Origin: Terriglobia bacterium
GTDB taxonomy: Bacteria; Acidobacteriota; Terriglobia; Bryobacterales; UBA6623
Reading direction: 5' to 3'
Assembly (NCBI GenBank): GCA_009841225.1
Contig: VXMF01000043.1
Coordinates: forward strand, 1 to 37,008
DNA: 37,008 bases
The position numbers and the translations under genes were made by a program. This document shows positions 16,244 to 24,908 of this stretch, one piece after another. Positions within the stretch are counted from its first letter, which is position 1, and each line of letters begins with the position of its first letter. The notes under the pieces are model-generated. The model did no database searches and had not been told where the DNA came from. It saw only the letters and a list, made by a program, of their open reading frames with translations.

Positions 16244-19200
16244 GGGGCATCATCTATTGGTTCGCCCGCAACGGCGTTGTCGCGAACCTGCTGCTGGTCG
16301 TCATCGCAGCGGCTGGCCTGCTCAGCGTGGGAAATCTCAAGCAAGAGGTCTTTCCCGAATTCTCGCTCGATGCCGTCTCGGTAATCGCCGAGTATCGCGG
16401 GGCAGCTCCCGAGGAGGTGGAAGAGGCGATCTGCGTTCGCGTGGAAGAGGCGGTCCAAGATCTCGAAGGCATCAAGAAGATCACCTCCCGGGCAACGGAA
16501 GGCCGCGGATCCGTCACGATCGAAGTCCACGCCGAATACGACGTGCGCGAGGTCCTGACCGACGTCAAGACGAAGGTCGACGCGATCGACACATTTCCCC
16601 AAGATGTAGAGAAGCCGGTTATCAGCGAACTCTCGGCGCACTACCAAGTTATCAACGTGGCCATTGCGGGTAACGCCGAGCTCGCCATGCTGAAGAGGCT
16701 CGGAGAAAGGGTCAGAGACGAGCTGATCGCGCTGCCTGAAATCTCGCAGGCCGAGCTGTTCAACGCGCCGCCGTACGAGATCTCGATCGAGGTGTCCGAG
16801 GAGGCGTTGCGACGCTGGGGGTTGACCTTCGACGACATCGCCAACGCGGTGCGCCGGTACTCGGTCGACCTGCCCGGCGGCTCGGTCAAGACTGAGCTGG
16901 GCGAGGTGCTGCTGCGCACCGAGGGGCAAGCCTATTCCGGTGACGAGTACGCACGATTGCCGCTGCTGACTCGCCCCGACGGTACCAGCATCCTGCTGAG
17001 CGATGTCGCGACCGTCGTAGATGGGTTCGAAGACATCGCGGTCGCCGGAACGCTCGACGGCCTGCCCAAGGTCGAGGTGCTCGTCTATCGCATCGGCGAC
17101 CAAAGCGCGATCTCCGTTGCGAAAGCGGTCAATGACTACGTGGCACGCGTGGCACAGACGCTGCCTGCAGGCATCACCATCGACACTTGGCAGGACTCCT
17201 CGGCGCTGCTAGAAAGCCGCATCAACCTGCTGGTCAGGAACGGTCTTTCCGGGCTGGTGCTGGTCTTCGTCGTGTTGGCCCTGTTTCTCCGCCTGCGCCT
17301 GGCGTTCTGGGTCACGCTCGGCATTCCGGTCTCGTTCCTAGGCGCAATCGCCTGCATGGGGCTGTTCGACGTGTCGATCAGCATGATCTCGCTGTTCTCA
17401 TTCATCCTGGTGCTAGGCATCGTGGTGGATGACGCCATCGTGGTGGGCGAGAACATCCATACCATGCAAGTTCGCACCGGCAAGCGGACCAGCGCCGCCG
17501 TGCGCGGAACGCTTCAAGTGCTGGTACCTGTCACGTTCGGCGTGCTGACCACCATGGCGGCGTTCGCGCCGATGCTGTTCGTGCCAGGCGTGATGGGCAA
17601 GTTCATGGTGGTTTTCCCGCTGGTCGTGCTGCCCACCCTGTTCTTCTCGCTAGTAGAGTCCAATCTGATCCTGCCGCGGCACCTCTCCCATTCCAAGCCC
17701 GCGTCGCCGCACGCCGCCAAGAACGCCTTCCAGCGCTGGGCCGATGCCTTCTTCGGGGCCTTCTCCGGCTCGCTGGATTGGTTCATCCGGACGGTCTACC
17801 GGCCCGTGATCCGCAAGGCCGTGCGATGGCGCTATGCAACTGCGTCGATTGGGCTCTTCACGGTGCTGCTAACCGTGGGCCTGGTCGGCGCGGGAAAGAT
17901 TCAGTTCGTCCTCCTGCCCGCGGTGGAAGCGGACAACGTGGTGGCCTATCTGGCCATGCCGCAAGATTCGCCGGCCGAGGTCACCACCGAGGCGCTGGAT
18001 CGCATCCTGGAGAGTGCCATGGCAGTGAGGAGCGAGGTAGCGGCCGAGCTGGGCCAGGATCAGATCAGGCACATCGTCAGCTCGGTCGGAGAGCAGCCCT
18101 TTCGGCAGGTGCAGGCCGGCCCGGCAGCCGGCGCGGGGCGCACCCTAGGCGAATACCTGGGCGAGGTCAACCTTGAATTGGTGAAGGCGGAGGATCGGCT
18201 GATCTCCGCCGCGGAGGTGGCGAGCCGCTGGCGGGACAAGGTCGGACAGATTCCCGGCGCGGTCGAATTGTCGATCAACCACGACCTGATCGGCGGCGGA
18301 AAGGCGATTGATCTGCAATATAGCTATCCCGACACCGACACGCTGGTGGAGATCGTTGAACTGACAAGAGCCCACGTGGCCGGCTACCCGGGCGTGGTCG
18401 ACGTCACCGATACCCACCGCGGGGGCAAGCCCGAGATCCAGCTCGCACTGACCGAGGAAGGAGCGAATCTGGGCTTTACCCTGCGAGATCTGGGCAGGCA
18501 AGTGCGCCAGGCCTTTCACGGCGAGGAATCGCAGAGGATCCAGCGAGGCCGGGACGACATCCGCGTGATGGTGCGCTACCCGGCACAGGATCGCCGCTCT
18601 CTTGAAAGCCTCGAGCGCATGCGCGTGCGCACCCTGGCCGGGGACGAAGTGCCCTTCTCGACGGCGGCCGTTGCCACCATGGGCCGCGGCGCGGCCACGA
18701 TCACGCGAGTCGACCGTCGCAGAGCGATCAATGTCCAAGCCGACATCGACGAGGATGTCACCTCCAGCGAGACCCTGGTCGATGCACTGGAGGCCGACTT
18801 CCTGCCGGCGCTGGTTGAGCGCTATCCCGGCCTCACGTATTCGTTCGAAGGCGAAGAGGTCCAATTCGCCGAGTCCATGGACGGCCTGTTCCAGGGCTTT
18901 GCAGCAGCGCTGTTCGTCATGTACGCAATGCTGGCGATTCCGCTCAAGAGCTACGTCCGTCCGTTCATCATCCTCAGCTCCGTGCCCTTCGGCATGGTGG
19001 GCGCGATCTGGGGGCATTGGCTGCTGGGGCTTCAAGTCAGCTTCCTGTCGATGTGCGGCATGGTGGCGCTGGCAGGGGTGGTGGTCAACGACGGGCTCGT
19101 GCTGGCGTCATTCATCGGCTCGTACAGCCGCAAGACCGGAAACCTCACCCAGGCCGTGCAACTGGCCGGCGAGGCTCGCTTCCGGCCGATCATTCTGACC

Positions 19201-19437
19201 TCGCTGACGACCGCCGCCGGGGTCACTCCGCTGATGCTCGAATCGAGCCTGCAAGCACAGTTCCTGATTCCGATGGCGGTGGCGCTGGCATCCGGCGTGC
19301 TGTTTGCGACAGGTGTGACGCTAGTGCTGATGCCGTCGCTGTACATGATCGTGGAGGATTGCCGGCACGGATTGCGCTGGCTCTTTGGCAGGCGGGATTT
19401 CTCCGCGGCTACTGCTGGGGCGGCGGCGGGCGACTAG
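16240..19437 (+). CDS. RND efflux transporter permease subunit (HAE1-like)
   Basis: A 1065-residue proton-driven pump of the AcrB/HAE1 type, the normal size. The first membrane helix (residues 13-30) is followed by a large periplasmic porter domain (FPEFSLDAVSVIAEYRGAAP). Helices 2-6 follow, including GIVVDDAIVVGENI, whose Asp397-Asp398 match the proton-relay pair of AcrB. A second periplasmic domain and helices 8-12 include MVALAGVVVNDGLVL and LTSLTTAAGVTPLML. The Asp pair fits the hydrophobe/drug branch; heavy-metal pumps have a different helix-4 pattern. It is the last gene of the tetR-OMF-MFP-pump operon, and the TetR control suggests a toxic organic substrate, which is inference. Confidence 0.95.
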   Translation: MRGIIYWFARNGVVANLLLVVIAAAGLLSVGNLKQEVFPEFSLDAVSVIAEYRGAAPEEVEEAICVRVEEAVQDLEGIKKITSRATEGRGSVTIEVHAEYDVREVLTDVKTKVDAIDTFPQDVEKPVISELSAHYQVINVAIAGNAELAMLKRLGERVRDELIALPEISQAELFNAPPYEISIEVSEEALRRWGLTFDDIANAVRRYSVDLPGGSVKTELGEVLLRTEGQAYSGDEYARLPLLTRPDGTSILLSDVATVVDGFEDIAVAGTLDGLPKVEVLVYRIGDQSAISVAKAVNDYVARVAQTLPAGITIDTWQDSSALLESRINLLVRNGLSGLVLVFVVLALFLRLRLAFWVTLGIPVSFLGAIACMGLFDVSISMISLFSFILVLGIVVDDAIVVGENIHTMQVRTGKRTSAAVRGTLQVLVPVTFGVLTTMAAFAPMLFVPGVMGKFMVVFPLVVLPTLFFSLVESNLILPRHLSHSKPASPHAAKNAFQRWADAFFGAFSGSLDWFIRTVYRPVIRKAVRWRYATASIGLFTVLLTVGLVGAGKIQFVLLPAVEADNVVAYLAMPQDSPAEVTTEALDRILESAMAVRSEVAAELGQDQIRHIVSSVGEQPFRQVQAGPAAGAGRTLGEYLGEVNLELVKAEDRLISAAEVASRWRDKVGQIPGAVELSINHDLIGGGKAIDLQYSYPDTDTLVEIVELTRAHVAGYPGVVDVTDTHRGGKPEIQLALTEEGANLGFTLRDLGRQVRQAFHGEESQRIQRGRDDIRVMVRYPAQDRRSLESLERMRVRTLAGDEVPFSTAAVATMGRGAATITRVDRRRAINVQADIDEDVTSSETLVDALEADFLPALVERYPGLTYSFEGEEVQFAESMDGLFQGFAAALFVMYAMLAIPLKSYVRPFIILSSVPFGMVGAIWGHWLLGLQVSFLSMCGMVALAGVVVNDGLVLASFIGSYSRKTGNLTQAVQLAGEARFRPIILTSLTTAAGVTPLMLESSLQAQFLIPMAVALASGVLFATGVTLVLMPSLYMIVEDCRHGLRWLFGRRDFSAATAGAAAGD

Positions 19438-19518
19438 AGACCTTCAGGGCCGTCGGGAAGCGGTCGGCGGCGCTTCTATGGTGTCGTCGTGGCCGCGGAG
19501 CGCAACTCCTTGGCCACG

Positions 19519-19538
19519 CCGGGGCATTCCGCCCCCGG
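19519..19538. terminator. Possible bidirectional terminator hairpin
   Basis: A perfect 6-bp GC stem, CCGGGG/CCCCGG, with an 8-nt loop, in the 121-bp gap between the converging pump and receptor genes. There is no T-tract on either side, so intrinsic termination is only possible. Confidence 0.3.
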
Positions 19539-19558
19539 ACCGCAGGGAACGGCCGAGC

Positions 19559-22500
19559 CTAGAACTCGTACCGCAATCCGAACTGCAGGACTCTGGGCGG
19601 AATCAGCACCTTGGAGTAGTTTCCGAAGCTACCGGTGAAGGTGTACGACAGCGTCTCCCAAGCGTCCGCGTTGAACCGCACGCTGTTCGTCAGGTTGAAC
19701 GCCTCGGCGCGGAATTGCAGGCTGTGCCCTTCGAGGGGCATCTGGAAGCGCTTTCCGACAGCCATGTCAACCGAGAAGATCCCGTGGCCGCGCAGATTGT
19801 TGCGCTGGCCGACTCCGCCGACCACGACCTGCCGGAACGACGAGAGAGCAGCCGCGGGGTTGCTGAAGACGTTCGGTCCCGTGCCGCCTCCGATCAGCGA
19901 CGCGCTGGCCGTGTTGGTCTGTGCCGGTATCGGCCCGATGGGCTCGGCGAAGTGCTGGTAGCAGTAGCAGGTCGGCCAGGCGAGACCGTTCAGGATGCTG
20001 AGCGGCATGCCCGACGTGTAGCGGCCCAGGCCGCTGACCTGCCAGCCGCCAAGCAGCGCCTGGCCGGCCGGGCCCATGTCGGCAAGGTATGGCTTGCCCC
20101 TTCCGAACGGCAGTTCGGCCACCCAGTTGGCGTTGAACTGGTGTCGCATGTCAAAGTCGGAGAACGCTCGTTGCGCCTCCCGGTCCCAGGAGTTGATGAC
20201 ACTGAACGCGGACCAGTAGGTGTCGCCCGGGATCTGGCCGAACCGCTCTCCCTGGCTGCGCCGCGTGCCGACCGACGTCAAGTCCCTGGATTCGGACAGG
20301 GTGTAGTTGAGGTCAAAGCGGTACCCCTTGCTGAATCCCTTGCGCAGCGAAACCTGCATCGAGTGGTAGTTCGCTGTCCCGTACGAGCGCAACGCGTCGA
20401 AGCCCCAGAACTGCGGATTCATCGACAGGCCCGGACCCGAATCGGGGCAGATCGGGGCGCAGGCGTAGTCCAGGTAGTACATCGCGGTACCCGTGTCGGG
20501 GCTATTCGATCTGACGACGTCGTACACTCGCTGGGTCGCGGTCAGGTCCCGCGTCGCTGCGGCGGAAAACTGGTTTTCGAAGAACGCGACCGTTGGCACG
20601 GCCCGGGTCGGCCAGCCGCCGCGCACCATGAGCTCGAGTTCCTGAAGCGCGTCTAGCAGGTATTGGCCGGATGCCGGATCCTTGAAGTTGGTGTACTGGG
20701 CTACGGCCGTGTCGTTGATGAGCTGCCTGCGGCTGAGCCTTCCGACATAGCCAACCTCCAGCAGGAAGCCGCCGCCGAGCTCGCGGGCGACGGTCACGGT
20801 CGGGTTGATGCTGTACGGCGGGAGCACGCTCGAATCGACTCCTTGGCTCCAAGCCAGCCCCGTGGGATTGGGCGTGCCGGGTCCGCCTGCCGGCGGCGGC
20901 GCGATCCCGGCGGCAGGAATGTTCGTCGGCCCCTCGAAGCGCGGCGAGTTCGAGACCGTGAAGTTCTGGCGGGTCACCCTGCTCGTCAGGCCGAACGCGT
21001 TGCGGTCGATCATCTGGATCATCCCCATGCCGAAGATGTCATAGAAGAGGCCTGCGCCCGCTCGGATCGACGTCTTGCCGGGACCGCCGAACAGCTTGCC
21101 CAGAAATCCGTCGCGAGCCTGCGGCGAGAACGCGACGGCGAGCCGCGGCGAGAAGTTCCTCGAATGCGTTGCCCACAGCGGTCCGCCTTGGGGGTCGTCG
21201 ACCCCCACGAAACCGATGGGCCCTGCTTCACGGGTAGGCCGGCCGCTCTCGGCCAGGTCGATGCGGGTCGCGATGTAGTTGTCCAGCCTCGGGGTAATGC
21301 GGACCTGCACCCCGTTGACCTCCCTCACGGGCGGCATGAAAGACCAGCGCAGTCCCGCCGTGATCGTCAGGCCCGGCCTGGCGCGCCAAGTGTCCTGGAA
21401 GTACAGCTCCAGTTCTTCCATGCCGAACGTGCGGCTGACCGGGTCTCCGACCGCTAGCGCATTGCCCTGGATGTCGTAGTTGTAGTTCGCGTCGTAGAAA
21501 TTGACGAGGCCCAGAACCGTTGCCATGGTCTCCCGGTAGGACCCGGGGCTAGCGGGGGCGTCGGCGAGTGGAGTGTCGAACAAGGCTGGGCCGTCCGTCA
21601 ATGCCCATGCCGCTTGCTTCGCGAAGTGAAAGCTATTGGCAGAGTTCAGGCGGCGGTTGCGGATGGACCGAAAGATTCCGCCGAATTGCCAAGAATGCTG
21701 GCCACGCACAACCGAGATATCTTCGGCCAAAGTGTGCACCGGCAAGTAGTTCGACTCCGGCGTGGTCGAGCCGAAGGTATCGTCGATGATGCTGTCGCCC
21801 AAGCTCACTGTGGACTGGGTCTGGACTCCGGACAGTCTCACGTCTTGGCCCGTGAAGCCGTAGCGGAAATTGCTGACGATGCCGGCCCCGAGCAAACCCG
21901 TGTATCCAACGGCCAATCCGCGGCTTCTGTCATCGGTTTCCCTGTTCGGATCCTGGCCCGGAAACTGGGGCAAGCCGCCGATGTGATCGTGCTGGTAATT
22001 GCCGCGCACGAAGATGCGATGGGCACCATTCTCGTCGGCGTTCCAATCCACCTTCGAAATGACCGTGTTCCAGACCAGCGGGGTGGATGCAGTGAACCTG
22101 TAGCCGGCAGTGTTCAGCCCGTCGCCGACGGTGGAGTCGTTCGGATCCGGGAAGGAATTGAAGTACTGGAGCGCGGCAGGGCTGGGACCGATTTTTTGGG
22201 GATCGATCTGGGACCGGATAAACTCCGGGTCAAGTTCCTGGATCGCCCCCCCGACACCCCTGTATTTCACGAAGCCTTGGCGCAGGGAGTCGTTGGGCAC
22301 CCTTTGCACCGCGCTGCCCTCGCTAGCGTCCCTGCGTCCTTCGTAGTTGGCGAAGTAGAACAGGCGGTTCTGCTTGACCGGACCGCCGATGGAGGCCCCG
22401 AAAACGTTGCGGATCAGCTTCGCGCGATCTACGCCGGCCCGGTTGTTGAAGAAGTCGTTGGCCGCGGTAGCGGTATTGCGGTGGAATTCGTAGAGCGAGC

Positions 22501-23281
22501 CGTGGATCTCATTGGATCCGCTGCGGGTCACCAACGCAACCTGCGCTCCCGCTGACCGCCCTTGGTCCGCGTTCGCGGTGGTCGTGACGACGCGGAACTC
22601 TTGGATCGAGTCCAAGGTGTTGCGCAGCACGCTTGTGAACGGCATGCGTGCGTTCTGGTCGTTCACGTCGACGCCGTCAAGCGTTACGTTCGACTGGTCG
22701 CTGCGAGCGCCGTTCACAGTGCCGTTTCGGATGTCACCCGCCTTCCTAGAGTCCAGCGGATCGGCGCTCAGGAACGTGACGCCCGCCTGGAGCGAGAGCA
22801 ATCCCGCCGGATTGCGCGCGTTCAGCGGAAGCTGCTGGATCGGCATTGTGCCGAAGGCGTTGCCGACCGAAGCGTCGGTCGTGTTCAGCTGCGCCGCAGA
22901 GGCGGAAACGGTGACCGCCTCCTCGACCGCCTCGACTGTGCCGAAGACGACCGGGAGCGTCACGTTCGTGTTGACGAGCAGCGAAACGCCCTCGATAATC
23001 ACCGGTGCGAAGCCCTCTCGGACCGCTGACAGCGTGTACGACCCGGGCGGCAACTGGGCGAACGTGTAGCTTCCCTCTTCGTTGGACTCCACCGAGCGCT
23101 GGAAGCCGTTGGTTTCGTTCATGATGTCGAGTTCCGCTCCGGGGATGACGCCGCCGGTTTCGTCGGTGACCACTCCGCTCAGGCCGCTCGATTGCCCGAA
23201 CAAGACAGGTGCCAGGAAGAGCGTTAACAGACACAGCGTCCCTGTACGAATCCAAACTATGTAATTACCTAGTCTTTTCAT
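19559..23281 (-). CDS. TonB-dependent receptor, Oar-like, with carboxypeptidase-regulatory N-terminal domain
   Basis: A 1240-residue outer-membrane receptor from the ATG at 23281. Residues 1-30 are a signal peptide ending LFGQ. Residues 32-115 form a carboxypeptidase-regulatory-like beta-sandwich (GLSGVVTDETGGVIPGAELD, SYTFAQLPPGSYTLSA). The plug follows at about 125-270 (IQQLPLNARNPAGLLSLQAG and VTLDGVDVNDQNARMPFT), then a long barrel with N-rich strands, ending VLQFGLRYEF. This Oar/SusC-like organisation is typical of Acidobacteriota receptors for complex organic substrates. The reading frame is open for a further 270 bases upstream, but a signal peptide at 23281 and a TATAAT box at 23305-23300 fix the start. 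It is divergent from the sulfatase gene, which hints at a sulfated substrate. Confidence 0.93.
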   Translation of the reverse strand: MKRLGNYIVWIRTGTLCLLTLFLAPVLFGQSSGLSGVVTDETGGVIPGAELDIMNETNGFQRSVESNEEGSYTFAQLPPGSYTLSAVREGFAPVIIEGVSLLVNTNVTLPVVFGTVEAVEEAVTVSASAAQLNTTDASVGNAFGTMPIQQLPLNARNPAGLLSLQAGVTFLSADPLDSRKAGDIRNGTVNGARSDQSNVTLDGVDVNDQNARMPFTSVLRNTLDSIQEFRVVTTTANADQGRSAGAQVALVTRSGSNEIHGSLYEFHRNTATAANDFFNNRAGVDRAKLIRNVFGASIGGPVKQNRLFYFANYEGRRDASEGSAVQRVPNDSLRQGFVKYRGVGGAIQELDPEFIRSQIDPQKIGPSPAALQYFNSFPDPNDSTVGDGLNTAGYRFTASTPLVWNTVISKVDWNADENGAHRIFVRGNYQHDHIGGLPQFPGQDPNRETDDRSRGLAVGYTGLLGAGIVSNFRYGFTGQDVRLSGVQTQSTVSLGDSIIDDTFGSTTPESNYLPVHTLAEDISVVRGQHSWQFGGIFRSIRNRRLNSANSFHFAKQAAWALTDGPALFDTPLADAPASPGSYRETMATVLGLVNFYDANYNYDIQGNALAVGDPVSRTFGMEELELYFQDTWRARPGLTITAGLRWSFMPPVREVNGVQVRITPRLDNYIATRIDLAESGRPTREAGPIGFVGVDDPQGGPLWATHSRNFSPRLAVAFSPQARDGFLGKLFGGPGKTSIRAGAGLFYDIFGMGMIQMIDRNAFGLTSRVTRQNFTVSNSPRFEGPTNIPAAGIAPPPAGGPGTPNPTGLAWSQGVDSSVLPPYSINPTVTVARELGGGFLLEVGYVGRLSRRQLINDTAVAQYTNFKDPASGQYLLDALQELELMVRGGWPTRAVPTVAFFENQFSAAATRDLTATQRVYDVVRSNSPDTGTAMYYLDYACAPICPDSGPGLSMNPQFWGFDALRSYGTANYHSMQVSLRKGFSKGYRFDLNYTLSESRDLTSVGTRRSQGERFGQIPGDTYWSAFSVINSWDREAQRAFSDFDMRHQFNANWVAELPFGRGKPYLADMGPAGQALLGGWQVSGLGRYTSGMPLSILNGLAWPTCYCYQHFAEPIGPIPAQTNTASASLIGGGTGPNVFSNPAAALSSFRQVVVGGVGQRNNLRGHGIFSVDMAVGKRFQMPLEGHSLQFRAEAFNLTNSVRFNADAWETLSYTFTGSFGNYSKVLIPPRVLQFGLRYEF

Positions 23282-23299
23282 GACTGTCACTGTGTCGAA

Positions 23300-23305
23300 A
23301 TTATA
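23300..23305 (-). promoter_or_regulatory. Putative -10 box of the TonB-dependent receptor gene
   Basis: A perfect TATAAT on the reverse strand, 18 nt upstream of the ATG at 23281. There is no good -35; the space upstream is occupied by a GC hairpin (23314-23329), so activation by a regulator is possible. The leader would be about 12 nt. Confidence 0.5.
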
Positions 23306-23313
23306 GCTTGGTT

Positions 23314-23329
23314 CCTCCGGCTGCGGAGG
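23314..23329. promoter_or_regulatory. Inverted repeat in the divergent receptor/sulfatase promoter region
   Basis: CCTCCG-GCTG-CGGAGG, a perfect 6-bp inverted repeat with a 4-nt spacer, in the 112-bp gap between the divergent starts. It lies where the -35 region of the receptor promoter would be. It could be a regulator site for both genes; no bound factor is known. Confidence 0.3.
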
Positions 23330-23379
23330 CTTGGTCGGCGCGTGGCAGCTGTTTGCCTCGTTGCCACCCTGAAATGCCA

Positions 23380-23385
23380 TAATCT
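23380..23385 (+). promoter_or_regulatory. Possible -10 box of the sulfatase gene (leaderless type)
   Basis: TAATCT ends 8 nt before the ATG at 23394 and overlaps CATAAT (23378-23383). No Shine-Dalgarno lies before the start codon and no convincing -35 is visible. The spacing matches that of other starts in this window. Confidence 0.3.
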
Positions 23386-23393
23386 CGTGCACC

Positions 23394-24848
23394 ATGGCTT
23401 CCGCAATCAGCAGAAGGGGCTTCCTAGGTGCCAGCGGAGCGGCCTTGGCCGCCACCGAGGCCCGATCCGCCGAGAATCGCCCCAACATACTTTGGATCTG
23501 TACCGACCAGCAGCGCTGGGACACGGTCCACTCTCTAGGAAACGGGCACATCCGGACGCCGAATATCGACCGCTTGGCCGAAGGCGGTGTCGCGTTCGAG
23601 AACGCCTACTGCCAATCTCCGATCTGCACGCCGAGCCGGGCGAGCTTCCTGACCGGCATGTATCCGTCCGCGGTGCATGGCTGCATGAACGGGAACGAGA
23701 CTTGGGACAACGCAGCGCCCCTGGTCACCAAGACCCTCGCTGACGCCGGCTACGACTGCGGCCTGGCCGGCAAGTTTCACCTCTCCGCCGCCCAGGGCCG
23801 GATCGAGCCGCGCGCCGTTGACGGGTACCGCGTGTTTGACTGGAGCCATCATCCCAGCGACGACTGGCCCGAGGGGCACGCCTATATCGAGTGGCTGCGG
23901 TCGCACGGCCAGGATTACGAGTCGATCTACAAGCGGCTGGGCTACATTCCGAGCGAGTTTCACCAAACAACTTGGTGCGCCGACCGAGCCATCGACTTCA
24001 TGCGCGAAGAGCGCTCGGGGCCGTGGCTGTTCAGCCTGAACTGCTTCGACCCGCACTCGCCGTTCGACCCGCCCCAGGAGTGGCTTGACCACTATCCGGA
24101 AGCGGACATGCCCGGGCCGCTGTTCCGCGAGTCGGATCTGGCGGCGCAGCAGCGCTTGGGGGCCGTCAGGTTCCAGACGCCGGCGCGCCGGCCCGAAGAC
24201 TTCAACGCGAAGTCCTACCAAGCGAAGTACTTTGCCATGATCGAACTGATCGATCACAACGTTGGCAGAATGCTGGACGCCTTGGAGGAGAGCGGCCAAC
24301 TGGCCAACACGATCGTCATCTTTACCAGCGACCACGGCGAGACGCTCGGAGATCACGGCCTCTTGCTGAAGGGCTGCCGCTTCTACGAGAGCCTGGTGCA
24401 CGTCCCGCTGGTGATTTCGTGGCCGGGGCGTTTCCGGCAGGGCCTGCGCAGCCAAGCGCTGGCCGAACTGACGGATCTCGCTCCGACGCTACTAGAGGCG
24501 GCCGGGCTCGACGTGCCGGGCACGATGCAGGGCAAGTCGCTGACTTCCTTGCTGGAAGGTCAGTCTGCGCCGGGGCGGCACCGGGAGTTCGTGCGCAGCG
24601 AGTACTACCGCGCCCTAGCGGGCGTACAGAGCTTCGGCACGATGGTGCGCAGCGAACGCTTCAAGCAGGTCGTCTACCACGGCCACGGCTTGGGCGAGCT
24701 CTTCGACCTGGAAGCCGATCCGGGCGAGTTTGACAACCTCTGGGACGACCCGCGCCTGGCGCAGGTGCGCCACGATCACATGGTGATGAATTTCGACGCG
24801 CTGGCCATGGCGTCGGACGTCGGCCCGGCCCGGATCTCGGGGTACTAG
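23394..24848 (+). CDS. Sulfatase with Tat-type signal peptide
   Basis: A 484-residue alkaline-phosphatase-fold sulfatase. The N-terminus has a twin-arginine signal (SRRGFLGASGAALAA), so it is probably exported folded. The formylglycine signature C-x-P-S-R is at Cys78-Arg82 (CTPSRASFLTG), which a formylglycine-generating enzyme would modify. Metal and active-site residues are visible: Asp38 (TDQQ), Lys127/His129 (GKFHL), His221 (DPHSPFDPP) and Asp313-His314 (TSDHGETLGDHG). It hydrolyses sulfate esters; the substrate is unknown, and choline-sulfatase, glycan-sulfatase or related hydrolase roles are all possible. It is divergent from a TonB-dependent receptor, suggesting uptake of a sulfated organic compound. 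Confidence 0.93.
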   Translation: MASAISRRGFLGASGAALAATEARSAENRPNILWICTDQQRWDTVHSLGNGHIRTPNIDRLAEGGVAFENAYCQSPICTPSRASFLTGMYPSAVHGCMNGNETWDNAAPLVTKTLADAGYDCGLAGKFHLSAAQGRIEPRAVDGYRVFDWSHHPSDDWPEGHAYIEWLRSHGQDYESIYKRLGYIPSEFHQTTWCADRAIDFMREERSGPWLFSLNCFDPHSPFDPPQEWLDHYPEADMPGPLFRESDLAAQQRLGAVRFQTPARRPEDFNAKSYQAKYFAMIELIDHNVGRMLDALEESGQLANTIVIFTSDHGETLGDHGLLLKGCRFYESLVHVPLVISWPGRFRQGLRSQALAELTDLAPTLLEAAGLDVPGTMQGKSLTSLLEGQSAPGRHREFVRSEYYRALAGVQSFGTMVRSERFKQVVYHGHGLGELFDLEADPGEFDNLWDDPRLAQVRHDHMVMNFDALAMASDVGPARISGY

Positions 24849-24908
24849 CCTGCGCCCCGGCCCGTCGCGCCGGAGTGCCGGTGTCGCTGCGCCGAAGCCG
24901 CAGGCCCG

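Noticed and set aside
23282..23551. N-terminal extension of the TonB-dependent receptor by 90 residues
   Set aside because: The extra residues have no signal peptide and would place the real signal peptide internally. A TATAAT box lies just upstream of the ATG at 23281, and the extension runs into the sulfatase coding region.
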